64,000 nt of DNA, taken from Lentisphaerota bacterium (GTDB taxonomy: Bacteria > Verrucomicrobiota > Lentisphaeria > Victivallales > Victivallaceae). The notes beneath the pieces were generated by a model. That model worked only from the letters and a program-made list of their open reading frames with translations. It searched no databases and was not told where the DNA came from. Numbering within the stretch: position 1 is the first letter of the stretch; each line of letters starts with the position of its first letter. Below are positions 42,060-50,440 of the stretch, one piece after another. The stretch lies in the NCBI GenBank assembly GCA_015061775.1, contig SUVY01000003.1:17108-81107 (forward strand), given 5' to 3'. Both the position numbers and the translations under genes were made by a program.

Positions 42060-42187
42060 GTCAAAATGTCAAATAAATAATTGTTGTGATATGATTTGGG
42101 ACGCAGGCTCCGTGTGGTCGTTGAAGATGCAGATTCCGGTCTGCTTTTGCGGGCGGAATTGTTGCCTGCGGAAGGAGGGCAGGAGGA

Positions 42188-44341
42188 TTATTTTTTCTTG
42201 ACGTCTTTTGAAGCCTTTACGGCTTTTTCAAAGAGGTCGGAATATTTTTTTGACTCCTTGTCATTCCGGCGTTTTTTGTATAAAACGGCGAGATTGTAAT
42301 AGGCTTCCGGACAACCATTCTTGGCAGCTTTGAGCAGAAGATCTGTCGTAATACTGTCAAAATCTCTTCCGTATGTGTCTTCGAGTTCAACGCAGATATT
42401 GTTGAGGGCGTGCGGATCTCTCATTGCAAATCCGTTAGCTGTCGCAGCGTTATCTATCGTCGGAAGAGTGCTGGTTCCAGGCAGAACTATCCAGATGTTG
42501 CCGATTTTTGTTGCGAAGTGATAGTAATGCATATTCCAGCGTCCTGAATAATCCACGATAAAGAGGAGGTGTAAATTGTCGTTGATTATCCACGCCTTGC
42601 ATTGGAGCTTATCTGTATTGTCATCTCCGAACACCTGCTGTACATATTTTTTGATCACTTCCGGAGAGCACTTTGCAAACTTTTTCGACTCCATATAATT
42701 GGTCAATTCCTGAGCGGAAACGTGATTTATGTAGCGTATGGTGGGATTGGGCGCGGCTAAATTTTCTTCGACCGGATATTTGTCGAATTTTTCATCTTTC
42801 AAAAGGTAGTCTCCGTCCCGTGACATGGCAAGCTGGGAGTCTATTTCCTTTACTGCTGCGTCGGCATCAAAATCCCATCCGGGGAGTTTACATGATGCCG
42901 GAATCCTGACTTTTATCATTTTCAATTGTTCTGTTACCTCGGGGGTGCCATTAAGTTGCGCCAGCAGTTCCCGCGGGTTGACTCCGGTCACTTTCTCGAT
43001 TTTTTCAGCGTGTCTGTCGATGGCATTTTCCAACGGGGGTTTTCCGGAGTTCTTTTTTTCAGTTTCCGGAGTCTCTTCCGGGTATTTGTCTCCAACGAAC
43101 TTGCGCTCAAAAGGAATGTTGGTCGCAATGGCTTTTTTCAAATACTCATCGGCTTTTGCCAAGTCTTTTTTTACGACTATACCGCGCCGGTACATCTCGC
43201 TGAGCTGATACATGGCATCAGGAGAACCATCCTCCGCCGCTTTGAGAAAATTGTTGAAGGCATCTATCTTGTTCTGCGGCTCGGGAGCTGCTCCATAACC
43301 GTGAAAGTCCATAGAGCCGATAAGGTTGTAGATATGATGCTTCGGAGAGGCATTGTGTTTGATAGCCATGTTAAGGTAATGGCGGGCTTCCTGATAATTT
43401 TGGTCCTCTTCGCAATACAATGCAGTGAAGTACATTGCTTCGGTGTGATTTGCGTTGGCTGCCATGCGGAAATATTTTTTTGCATCCTCGTGTTCTCCGA
43501 GTCTGCGGGATAATAGACCGATGTTGAATTCTGTCGAATTTCGCGGAGCGCATCTTTCCGCCGCAAGAAAACAGAGTTTTGAACGTTTGAGGTCGGGCTG
43601 CGGAATCCCCAATCCTTCCTCATAGCAAATTCCGAGAGCAAACCATGCGTCGCTGTAATCCTGCATCGCAGCGAGTTCAAAATAATAGTACATCTGCTGA
43701 TAGATTTTGGCTTTTCCGGTGGGTTCAAGGCTTTTCAGAAAATCATCCATGGATTTGAAGTTTTTTGTCTCAGTTTTCGGTTCTTCTTTGAAGTTTGCTG
43801 CCTTCTTCTTCATCATTTCACCGAGGATGAACTGGCTGAGGACGTGCCCCTTTTCATTGCCGTCCGGAGCTGCGGATTTTTTGTAAGCCTTTATGGCGTA
43901 TTCTTCGAAAGAGTCTCCGGCATAATTTGAAATCGTATTGGCTATCTCATAGAGCATCTGCCGGTCGATGATGACGGTCACCACTTCATCGAGCAGGGCA
44001 ATTCCGCCTTTGAGATCTTTCGTAGTGTGTGTGCCGGAGAGCTTCATAAGTCCGAGCTGGTATTTGCCGTCATAGCTTCCGAGAGCAGAGGCTTGTTGGA
44101 AACACTCTACTGCCTGAGCGTGCTTGCCTGTGTTGTATCTGAGGACTCCGAGGTGGTAAAACGCTTCGGCGCATTTTTCGTCTGTGAGTTTTTTCAGAAT
44201 GATTTCTGCCTCATTGTATTTGTCTGCAAGCATAAGTTTGACAGCCTTGTCGCATCGCTCTCTCTGAGACGGCTCTTTGGCTTGAGAAAGCAATGCGATG
44301 CAGAAACAGGAGACAATTAGGGCAAAGATTTTTTTAGACAT
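42188..44341 (-). CDS. secreted Sel1-like/TPR repeat protein
   Basis: 717 residues. Signal peptide at 1-21 (FALIVSCFCIALLSQA). From residue 25 to about 440 there are successive Sel1-like helical repeats (AEAFYHLGVLRYNTGKHAQAVECFQQA; SDAWFALGICYEEGLGIPQPD; PDAMYQLSEMYRRGIVVKKDLAKADEYLKKA), with one more near the C-terminus (PEAYYNLAVLYKKRRNDKES). The stretch 470-660 is non-repetitive and includes a beta-rich segment (AWIINDNLHLLFIVDYSGRWN). Sel1 proteins are scaffolds for protein contacts; no catalytic motif is seen. Own promoter and terminator, so monocistronic. Confidence 0.85.
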   Translation of the reverse strand: MSKKIFALIVSCFCIALLSQAKEPSQRERCDKAVKLMLADKYNEAEIILKKLTDEKCAEAFYHLGVLRYNTGKHAQAVECFQQASALGSYDGKYQLGLMKLSGTHTTKDLKGGIALLDEVVTVIIDRQMLYEIANTISNYAGDSFEEYAIKAYKKSAAPDGNEKGHVLSQFILGEMMKKKAANFKEEPKTETKNFKSMDDFLKSLEPTGKAKIYQQMYYYFELAAMQDYSDAWFALGICYEEGLGIPQPDLKRSKLCFLAAERCAPRNSTEFNIGLLSRRLGEHEDAKKYFRMAANANHTEAMYFTALYCEEDQNYQEARHYLNMAIKHNASPKHHIYNLIGSMDFHGYGAAPEPQNKIDAFNNFLKAAEDGSPDAMYQLSEMYRRGIVVKKDLAKADEYLKKAIATNIPFERKFVGDKYPEETPETEKKNSGKPPLENAIDRHAEKIEKVTGVNPRELLAQLNGTPEVTEQLKMIKVRIPASCKLPGWDFDADAAVKEIDSQLAMSRDGDYLLKDEKFDKYPVEENLAAPNPTIRYINHVSAQELTNYMESKKFAKCSPEVIKKYVQQVFGDDNTDKLQCKAWIINDNLHLLFIVDYSGRWNMHYYHFATKIGNIWIVLPGTSTLPTIDNAATANGFAMRDPHALNNICVELEDTYGRDFDSITTDLLLKAAKNGCPEAYYNLAVLYKKRRNDKESKKYSDLFEKAVKASKDVKKK

Positions 44342-44389
44342 GGCAGATCAACTTTCGCAATATGGGGTGTTTGGGTTGCAGAGTGTCAT

Positions 44390-44418
44390 AATATATATTG
44401 GTACTTATGATATTGCAA
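44390..44418 (-). promoter_or_regulatory. promoter of the Sel1-repeat gene
   Basis: TTGCAA (44418-44413), 17-base spacer, TATATT (44395-44390), 49 bases before the ATG. Confidence 0.65.
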
Positions 44419-44442
44419 TGCCGATTATACAAAAAAGGCAAT

Positions 44443-44468
44443 AAAAAAGCGCGCCATACAACGCGCTT
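44443..44468 (-). terminator. Rho-independent terminator after the acyl-CoA synthetase
   Basis: AAGCGCG (44447-44453) with CGCGCTT (44462-44468), eight-base loop, followed on the minus strand by six T. It lies 27 bases after the stop. Confidence 0.8.
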
Positions 44469-44494
44469 CAGGTGATTTGATTTGACCGTGATTT

Positions 44495-46132
44495 TTACGG
44501 AAGTTCGTTCTGCTGGGCGACCAGCATATCTGCTCCGTAAAGTTTGCGGAGACGGGGTTTTTCGATCTTTCCTGTGGGGTTTCTCGGAACTTCAGCAAAG
44601 ATGATTTTTCTGGGGCGCTGATAACGCGGAAGGTCGAGACAGAAATCATTGACCTCCTCTTCTGAGAGGGTTGCGCCTTCTTTTATGTCGATTACCGCTG
44701 CGGCGATCTCTCCGAGACGCGGGTCAGGGAGACCGATGACGGCGACATCTTTGATGGCGGAGTGTTTTCTCAGGAAATCCTCGATCTGGACGGGATAGAG
44801 ATTTTCTCCGCCAGTGATGATGACATCTTTTTTGCGGTCAACGAGATAGATAAATCCGTCTTCGGACTCTTTTGCCATGTCTCCGGTGAAGAGCCATCCG
44901 TCTTTGAGGACTTCGGAAGTAGCCTTTTCATCTTTGTAGTACCTGAGCATGACGCCGTCGCCTTTGACTGCGAGTTCTCCGACTTCGCCGCGTTTGACCT
45001 CCTGCCGGTTCTCATCGACGATCATGGTCTGCCAGCCGAAACCAGCTTTGCCGATCGCGCCGACGTGGTCGGTGTTTTCGACTCCGAGGTGAACTGCTCC
45101 GGGGCCGATGGACTCGCTGAGACCATAGTTGGTGTCGTACTGGTGATTCGGAAATACGGTCTGCCAGCGTTTGATGAGGCTGGGGGGGACGGGTTGAGCT
45201 CCGATGTGCATAAGTCTCCATTTGCTCAGATCGTAGTCTTCGAGTTTGACGTCTCCTCTTTCGATTGCGTCGAGGATGTCCTGAGCCCACGGAACGAGCA
45301 GCCAGACGACGGAGCATTTCTCTTCAGAGACAGCCTGAAGTATCCATTCTGGTTTTATTCCGCGCAGCAGAACAGCTTTGCCTCCGACGAGGAAGCTGCC
45401 GAACCAATGCATTTTTGCTCCGGTGTGATACAGCGGAGGTATGCAGAGAAAGACATCATCTTTGGTCTGGCTGTGGTGGTTCTGCTCAACGTAGCAGGCG
45501 TGCATCAGGCTGCGGTGAGCGTGGATGATCGCCTTGGGAAAACCGGTCGTTCCGCTCGAGAAATAGATGGCGGCTTCATCGTCATCATTAAGCGGTATTG
45601 CCGGAGCCTTTGACGAACAATAAGAGACCATATTGTAGTAAGGTTCGGCAAAAGATGGGCAGTCATCGCCGACATAGAAGAAGTTTTTGACTTTTTTGAG
45701 ACGGTCGCAGATATCTTCGATGCGTCCGATGAAAGCGGGTCCGAAGATGAGAGTTTCGATATCGGCGAGCTCGATGCAGTATTTGATTTCTTCAGCGGTG
45801 TAACGGAAATTGAGCGGAACAGCGATAGCTCCGCTTTTGAGGACTCCGAAGTAAATGGGCAGCCACTCAAGACAGTTCATGAGCAGGATGCCGACCTTTT
45901 CTCCTTTGCGAACTCCGCGTGCGAGCAGCAGATTGGCGAGGCGGTTAGCCTTCTGGTCGAATTCGCCCCAGGTGATCTCGCTTCTGAAAGAGTCGATATT
46001 GCCGGGTTCGATAAGGGAAAACTCTCTCCACGAAGTGCGGCGTTTTTCCAGTTCCTGCGGATTTATTTCCACGAGGGCGCTGTCGTCGCGGTAGAGTTTT
46101 GCGTTTTTCTCAAGTATTTTGGTAATGGGCAT
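44495..46132 (-). CDS. AMP-forming acyl-CoA synthetase
   Basis: Activates a carboxylic (probably fatty) acid to its CoA thioester through an acyl-adenylate. ANL-superfamily motifs: YFSSGTTGFPKAIIH near residue 195 (A3), YGLSESIGPG near 335 (A5), GWLFTGDMAKESEDGFIYLVDRKKD near 415 (A7/A8) and PTGKIEKPRLRKL near 520 (A10, catalytic Lys). 545 residues, full length, no transmembrane segment. Own promoter at 46175-46203 and own terminator. Acyl specificity cannot be read; medium- or long-chain acids are typical. Confidence 0.9.
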   Translation of the reverse strand: MPITKILEKNAKLYRDDSALVEINPQELEKRRTSWREFSLIEPGNIDSFRSEITWGEFDQKANRLANLLLARGVRKGEKVGILLMNCLEWLPIYFGVLKSGAIAVPLNFRYTAEEIKYCIELADIETLIFGPAFIGRIEDICDRLKKVKNFFYVGDDCPSFAEPYYNMVSYCSSKAPAIPLNDDDEAAIYFSSGTTGFPKAIIHAHRSLMHACYVEQNHHSQTKDDVFLCIPPLYHTGAKMHWFGSFLVGGKAVLLRGIKPEWILQAVSEEKCSVVWLLVPWAQDILDAIERGDVKLEDYDLSKWRLMHIGAQPVPPSLIKRWQTVFPNHQYDTNYGLSESIGPGAVHLGVENTDHVGAIGKAGFGWQTMIVDENRQEVKRGEVGELAVKGDGVMLRYYKDEKATSEVLKDGWLFTGDMAKESEDGFIYLVDRKKDVIITGGENLYPVQIEDFLRKHSAIKDVAVIGLPDPRLGEIAAAVIDIKEGATLSEEEVNDFCLDLPRYQRPRKIIFAEVPRNPTGKIEKPRLRKLYGADMLVAQQNELP

Positions 46133-46174
46133 GAAAAGTTCCTCATTTTGTTGATTACTATAATACGTTTGCTA

Positions 46175-46203
46175 AATATACCCTCCGGGCATATCAAATG
46201 CAA
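46175..46203 (-). promoter_or_regulatory. promoter of the acyl-CoA synthetase gene
   Basis: TTGCAT (46203-46198), 17-base spacer, TATATT (46180-46175), about 43 bases before the ATG. Confidence 0.65.
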
Positions 46204-46318
46204 GTATTTATCTGCGAAAAGCGGTCAATTTGCCTGTTCTGCGGTTGAAAATTTTTTGAATGGTATTACATTATTGCATAACTCACTTATTAAAAACCAA
46301 CGATCAGCGGGAGGAAAA

Positions 46319-48802
46319 ATGAAATCGCACCTGATAATCGCCTTTGCCGCAGCAGTATCCCTGCTGTTCGGAGCAACTGAAACAGCCGATGTGCGGAATT
46401 TACTGCTCAATTCAGAGTTTTCGTTCCATGCGTTCATGCAGCACAGGACGGGAAAGCGGGGCAGAACGACAGCAAAATATGTTCCGTTCTGGAACGCTTG
46501 CTCAGGCAGCTCACTTGAGGTGAGACGCGACTCGGGAATTCTGCCGAAGTATCTGCCTCCGGTGCCTGTGTCATACGGAGTCGTCCTGAAACCGGGTAAA
46601 AGTTTCCATCAGTTTTTCACGCTTCCGGAAGCTGACCTTGTTCCGGGCAATGCAGTAAGCCTTTCATTCTGGGCGTATCAGGATGCTCCCCGTGCGGTAA
46701 AAGGCGAGATACGTGCGCTGAAGATCGAAAGTGCCGACGGCACCTGGTCTCCGAAAAAGGATTTCGGTCTGGCGGATAAGCGCACGTTCCAGAAGATGTC
46801 CCGTGGAGAGCTGGTGGTCGCAGCTTCGGCCGCTGCTGTCTCCGAAAAGATCGGAAGATGTGTGGAGTTCAAGGTGGAAAACTTTGTTATCCCCGGCAAC
46901 TTCACCAAAGGCAAAAAATCAAGTTCCAAGGACAACCACACCGTGGGAATCGAAGTGCGTTTTACCAATAACTCCAAGAAAGATGTCATGATATACGCTC
47001 CGGGGCTTGTCCGCGGAACAAAGGCAGTCGCGGCGGTCGGAACGTACAGAAATGTTCCCGAGTTCTACCGCCATATTCCCCGCACGATGCAGAAGCTGTG
47101 GAAAGGTGAACCTATACATATCCTCGTTATGGGTTCGAGTATCGACCGCGGAAGCGCAAATCCCGCGCTCTATCCTTACGATGAAGATCCTGCTTCTCCG
47201 AAATATAAACAGCCGCTGGGAGAGAACCGTTCCAACTTTTCGACCAATCTTTTCGGACGCCCCGACCTCGATGCGAGTTTCGGCTGGGCACAGCACTATT
47301 TCAGCTATGCCGGACGCCTCAAAGTTGAGCTGATGAAAAAATTTGACCTTACTTCCGACAAACTTCTGCTGAATTTTATGGCGGCAGACGGCTCCTGTGT
47401 CGGAGAGGCTCACTCGGGACTCAAGTCCTACTGCGAACTGCTCCATGAGCCATCTCCCGCGGTCAACGGCCACAAAAGCGGATTTACCTGGCGTCAGCTT
47501 TATCCCGGACTTTTCAGCCGTCCGGAGGGACCGCGTCCCGATCTGGTGATCTGGGGCAGCGGAGCCAACGAAAAGACTGATACTCCCGATGAATGTGCGG
47601 TTTTTGAGGGAGCGATCCGCTACATCCAGCGCAATTATCCCGGAACTGAGTTTATCGGTTGTATGTATCAGTCAGCCAGCGCCGGACCGAATTTTGCTAA
47701 TATGCGGGCACTTGCCATGCGTTACGGATTTCCCTGTATCGATTTCGGAATCATCAACGACCGCATTACCCGCAATATAAATCCGGCGGCTATCGGAAAC
47801 AACGACGGTCATCCGCAGGCTGCGATCCATTATATCTGGTTCAAACAGCTTGAAAAGGCTTTTGAGTGTGCGGGACCTGTGGTGTGCGGATTTCCGCAGC
47901 AGCACCTTCCTGAACGCTGTATGGATACCACGGTCAACTGGGAGGGCGAAATGAAGCACTATTCCTCCGGAGATAAACGTTTTTTCCGTCCCGGAGCGTT
48001 TATCATCGACGACGGAGCTTTCAATTGCTGGGCAGTAAACGCCGACAAGAAAGAGAAGAAAAAGATCTACGGCTCAGTGTACGTCGATGGAGAAGAGAAA
48101 GATAAGAAACGTTATCATATACAGTATAATGACCGCAACTCCTTCTTCCGCTATGGAAGGTATTCTTTTGGAGACCGCCATGTTTTGGAAGTTCCCTCCG
48201 TATTCAAACTGAACTCTGTTGATTGCAAAATCGTCCTCAACCGCAGCTATACCGGAGTCGAGACCGGAGCTTTTTCCGGGGGCTCCAAAGCAGTTCCCTG
48301 GAAGTCTGAGACCGGATATCCCTATGGTACACACGTCACTGTTCTTGAACCGGGAGCAAGCTGCACCGTGCGCGTCATCGGCAACGCCTTTTCGATCGTC
48401 TGGGTGGATGCTGAGAAGGGCGGAGAGCTCACAGCCGCAGTCGATGGAAAAGACGCATTTACCGTTCCGACCAATATTCCATTGACACTCATCAGCAAAG
48501 AAAAACTCTTCGTAGAGAACCGCAAGGGATTGACTGGATATGCTTACGGAGAGCATCTGATCAAAATCACCGCCTCCAAGGCTCCGGTGAAACTTATGGG
48601 AGTTTACAGTTACGACACCCGGGCAAACCGCCGCAGCGAGCGGGTGGTGCGCGGAGTATCTTACGGAGGAAAATACCACTTTGAACCGTCATTCAAGGCA
48701 GCTCCGGTCATCCGTTGTTACGGAGACCTCAAGGTGGTATCGGCAACGAAAGAGTTCGCAGAGTTTTCCGGAAAGGGCAGCTTTGACGCCGTCGGTGAGT
48801 GA
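46319..48802 (+). CDS. large secreted SGNH/GDSL hydrolase
   Basis: 827 residues. ATG 46319 follows GGGAGG and gives a signal peptide (HLIIAFAAAVSLLFGATETA); the open frame upstream to 46148 would bury it. An N-terminal beta-sandwich (about 30-255, NLLLNSEFSFHAF start, carbohydrate-binding-module-like) precedes the hydrolase. SGNH blocks: VMGSSIDRGSANP near residue 270 (Ser), WGSGANE near 410 (block III), DGHPQAAIHYIW near 497 (Asp/His). The last ~300 residues are further beta-rich domains (TVRVIGNAFSIVWVDAEKGG). Probably deacetylates or deacylates an extracellular glycan, which would complement the CE7 esterases. Substrate unknown. Confidence 0.82.
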   Translation: MKSHLIIAFAAAVSLLFGATETADVRNLLLNSEFSFHAFMQHRTGKRGRTTAKYVPFWNACSGSSLEVRRDSGILPKYLPPVPVSYGVVLKPGKSFHQFFTLPEADLVPGNAVSLSFWAYQDAPRAVKGEIRALKIESADGTWSPKKDFGLADKRTFQKMSRGELVVAASAAAVSEKIGRCVEFKVENFVIPGNFTKGKKSSSKDNHTVGIEVRFTNNSKKDVMIYAPGLVRGTKAVAAVGTYRNVPEFYRHIPRTMQKLWKGEPIHILVMGSSIDRGSANPALYPYDEDPASPKYKQPLGENRSNFSTNLFGRPDLDASFGWAQHYFSYAGRLKVELMKKFDLTSDKLLLNFMAADGSCVGEAHSGLKSYCELLHEPSPAVNGHKSGFTWRQLYPGLFSRPEGPRPDLVIWGSGANEKTDTPDECAVFEGAIRYIQRNYPGTEFIGCMYQSASAGPNFANMRALAMRYGFPCIDFGIINDRITRNINPAAIGNNDGHPQAAIHYIWFKQLEKAFECAGPVVCGFPQQHLPERCMDTTVNWEGEMKHYSSGDKRFFRPGAFIIDDGAFNCWAVNADKKEKKKIYGSVYVDGEEKDKKRYHIQYNDRNSFFRYGRYSFGDRHVLEVPSVFKLNSVDCKIVLNRSYTGVETGAFSGGSKAVPWKSETGYPYGTHVTVLEPGASCTVRVIGNAFSIVWVDAEKGGELTAAVDGKDAFTVPTNIPLTLISKEKLFVENRKGLTGYAYGEHLIKITASKAPVKLMGVYSYDTRANRRSERVVRGVSYGGKYHFEPSFKAAPVIRCYGDLKVVSATKEFAEFSGKGSFDAVGE

Positions 48803-48822
48803 TTTTCTGTCCCGGAGTGTAC

Positions 48823-48851
48823 TTGCATTTTCAATGTGAATAGATTATATT
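48823..48851 (+). promoter_or_regulatory. promoter of the thioesterase gene
   Basis: TTGCAT (48823-48828), 17-base spacer, TATATT (48846-48851), 24 bases before the ATG. Starts 20 bases after the SGNH stop, so the thioesterase is transcribed separately. Confidence 0.65.
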
Positions 48852-48874
48852 GCAGGTAGAGAGGAGAATATTAT

Positions 48875-49270
48875 ATGAGCTGTTTTGATATATTGAGAGA
48901 TGAACTCAACTCCAACGACAGGTTCTGCCGCGCCAACGGTATATACCTGACGGAGATACGCGAAGGTTACGCCGAAGCTGTGATGGAAATCAGCGAAGAC
49001 AAACTCAACGCAAACGGCGTAGTGCAGGGGGGAGCCGTCTTCACGCTCGCTGATCTTGCCTTCGCAGGAGCGGCAAACAGTTTTGAAGGGCTCCGTGCTT
49101 CCGCAATGAACGCATCCGTCAACTTTCTGCGCCCCGGTTCAGGGAAAACACTTACTGCTCGATCTCAGGTCATCAATCGCGGAAAGCGAACCTGTCTCGT
49201 CGAGACCGAGGTATTCAGCGACAACGGAAAACTCGTTGCCAAAATTTCAACCACAGGATTTTTTGTCTGA
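48875..49270 (+). CDS. PaaI-like hotdog-fold thioesterase
   Basis: 131 residues, one hotdog domain, predicted to hydrolyse an acyl- or aryl-CoA thioester in the cytoplasm. LNANGVVQGGAVFTLADLAFAGAAN at about 47-72 corresponds to the NxxGxxHGGxxxxLADxAF helix of PaaI; the catalytic-site Asp in LADLAF is kept but the His of HGG is Gln here. GAGAGGAG precedes the ATG. Own promoter. The shared CoA chemistry with the acyl-CoA synthetase at 44495-46132 may be coincidental. Confidence 0.85.
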   Translation: MSCFDILRDELNSNDRFCRANGIYLTEIREGYAEAVMEISEDKLNANGVVQGGAVFTLADLAFAGAANSFEGLRASAMNASVNFLRPGSGKTLTARSQVINRGKRTCLVETEVFSDNGKLVAKISTTGFFV

Positions 49271-49297
49271 AAAGTTCTCCGGAAACGGCAAATTTGC

Positions 49298-49326
49298 TTG
49301 CAAAAAAAGGCGGGAGGAGTTATTTT
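49298..49326 (+). promoter_or_regulatory. promoter of the epimerase/DapA-like/TetR unit
   Basis: TTGCAA (49298-49303), 17-base spacer, TATTTT (49321-49326), 62 bases before the ATG. A weak AACC/GGTT inverted repeat lies in the leader near 49338-49350. Confidence 0.5.
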
Positions 49327-49388
49327 ATATAAAAACAACCGATTGGTTTTATTTTTTTGTTTTTTACACTTGAAAGGAGAAGAGCAAA

Positions 49389-50426
49389 ATGAACGCATAT
49401 CCTGAAAAGATTGCAGATGTGGCAATGCTCGAAGAGCTTCTTGCCGTTCCGAACGCAGAGTTGATTTCTATGATGACGAGACTTCCCGGAGACATCATGA
49501 TCCTCGGAGTCGCGGGCAAGATGGGTGTCACTATGGCAATGCTCGCCGCCAACGCCATCAAAGCCGCCAACGTCAAAAAGCGCGTTATCGGAGTTGCCCG
49601 TTTCAGCAACGCCGAAGAGCGTGAGAAGCTGGAAAAAGCCGGCGTAGAGACCGTAGTCTGCAATCTGCTCGACCGCGAACAGGTCAACTCCCTTGAGAAG
49701 GTCGAAAACATCATCTTCATGGCTGGACGCAAATTCGGAACCGGCGGCAGCGAAGAGCAGACTTGGGCGATGAACGTCCTTGCTCCGGCATTGGTTTGCG
49801 AGCACTTCAAAGAGAGCCGCATCGTGGCGTTTTCGACCGGATGTGTCTATCCGCTTGAGAAGCTCGAGTCCTGCGGAAGCACCGAAGAGACCGTTCCCAG
49901 CCCGGTCGGAGAGTATTCCCAGTCCTGTCTCGGACGTGAGCGCGTCTTCCAGTACTATTCAAAGATGAACGGAACCAAAGTTCTGCTGTTCCGTCTCAAC
50001 TACTCCATCGACCTGCGTTACGGAGTTCTGCACGATATCGCGCTCAACATCCGCGACGGAAAACCGGTCGATAACTCTGTCGGATTTTTCAACTGCATCT
50101 GGCAGGGAGACGCCAACAGTAACGCTCTGCGTTCACTTGAGCTCTGCGAGAGCCCCTGTGCGATACTCAACGTCACTGGTCCTGAGACCGCATCTGTGGC
50201 GGCAGCCGCGAAGAAGATGGGCGAACTCATGGGCAAAGAGGTCACGTTCAAAGGAGAACCCGGAGAGATCGGATATCTCAATAACTCCGGAAAGATGTGC
50301 CGCCTCTTCGGATATCCGCAGGTCTCGCTCGACCAGATGGTCATCTGGCAGGCTCTCTGGCTTGCTGACGGAAACATCTCCATCGGCAAACCGACCCACT
50401 TTGAAGTCAACAACGGCAAATTTTAA
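49389..50426 (+). CDS. NAD-dependent epimerase/dehydratase-family protein with altered active site
   Basis: Extended-SDR fold, 345 residues. The nucleotide loop is LGVAGKMGVTMAMLAANA near residue 37, and ILNVTGPE near 260 is typical of sugar-nucleotide epimerases. The catalytic YxxxK appears as EYSQSCLGRERVF near 178, with Cys in place of Lys, so classical chemistry is doubtful. AAGGAG lies before the ATG. Followed after 14 bases by the DapA-like gene, so the pair probably acts on one sugar acid or sugar derivative. Function not recognisable further. Confidence 0.8.
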   Translation: MNAYPEKIADVAMLEELLAVPNAELISMMTRLPGDIMILGVAGKMGVTMAMLAANAIKAANVKKRVIGVARFSNAEEREKLEKAGVETVVCNLLDREQVNSLEKVENIIFMAGRKFGTGGSEEQTWAMNVLAPALVCEHFKESRIVAFSTGCVYPLEKLESCGSTEETVPSPVGEYSQSCLGRERVFQYYSKMNGTKVLLFRLNYSIDLRYGVLHDIALNIRDGKPVDNSVGFFNCIWQGDANSNALRSLELCESPCAILNVTGPETASVAAAAKKMGELMGKEVTFKGEPGEIGYLNNSGKMCRLFGYPQVSLDQMVIWQALWLADGNISIGKPTHFEVNNGKF

Positions 50427-50440
50427 GAGGAGTTTTTGAT

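Larger units (their letters stand above)
41696..42187. other. 492-bp interval between hom and the Sel1-repeat gene
   Basis: Holds the hom promoter (41748-41776) and the Sel1-gene terminator (42033-42059). Between 41780 and 42030 I see nothing I can name. An open frame 41848-42201 (+) is Cys-rich without a ribosome site and is not taken as a gene. A short plus-strand reading near 42100-42187 looks protein-like (see findings). Confidence 0.5.

Noticed and set aside
41848..42201. Plus-strand open frame of 117 codons
   Set aside because: Cys-rich, unordered composition, no ribosome site, and its end overlaps the Sel1 gene on the other strand.
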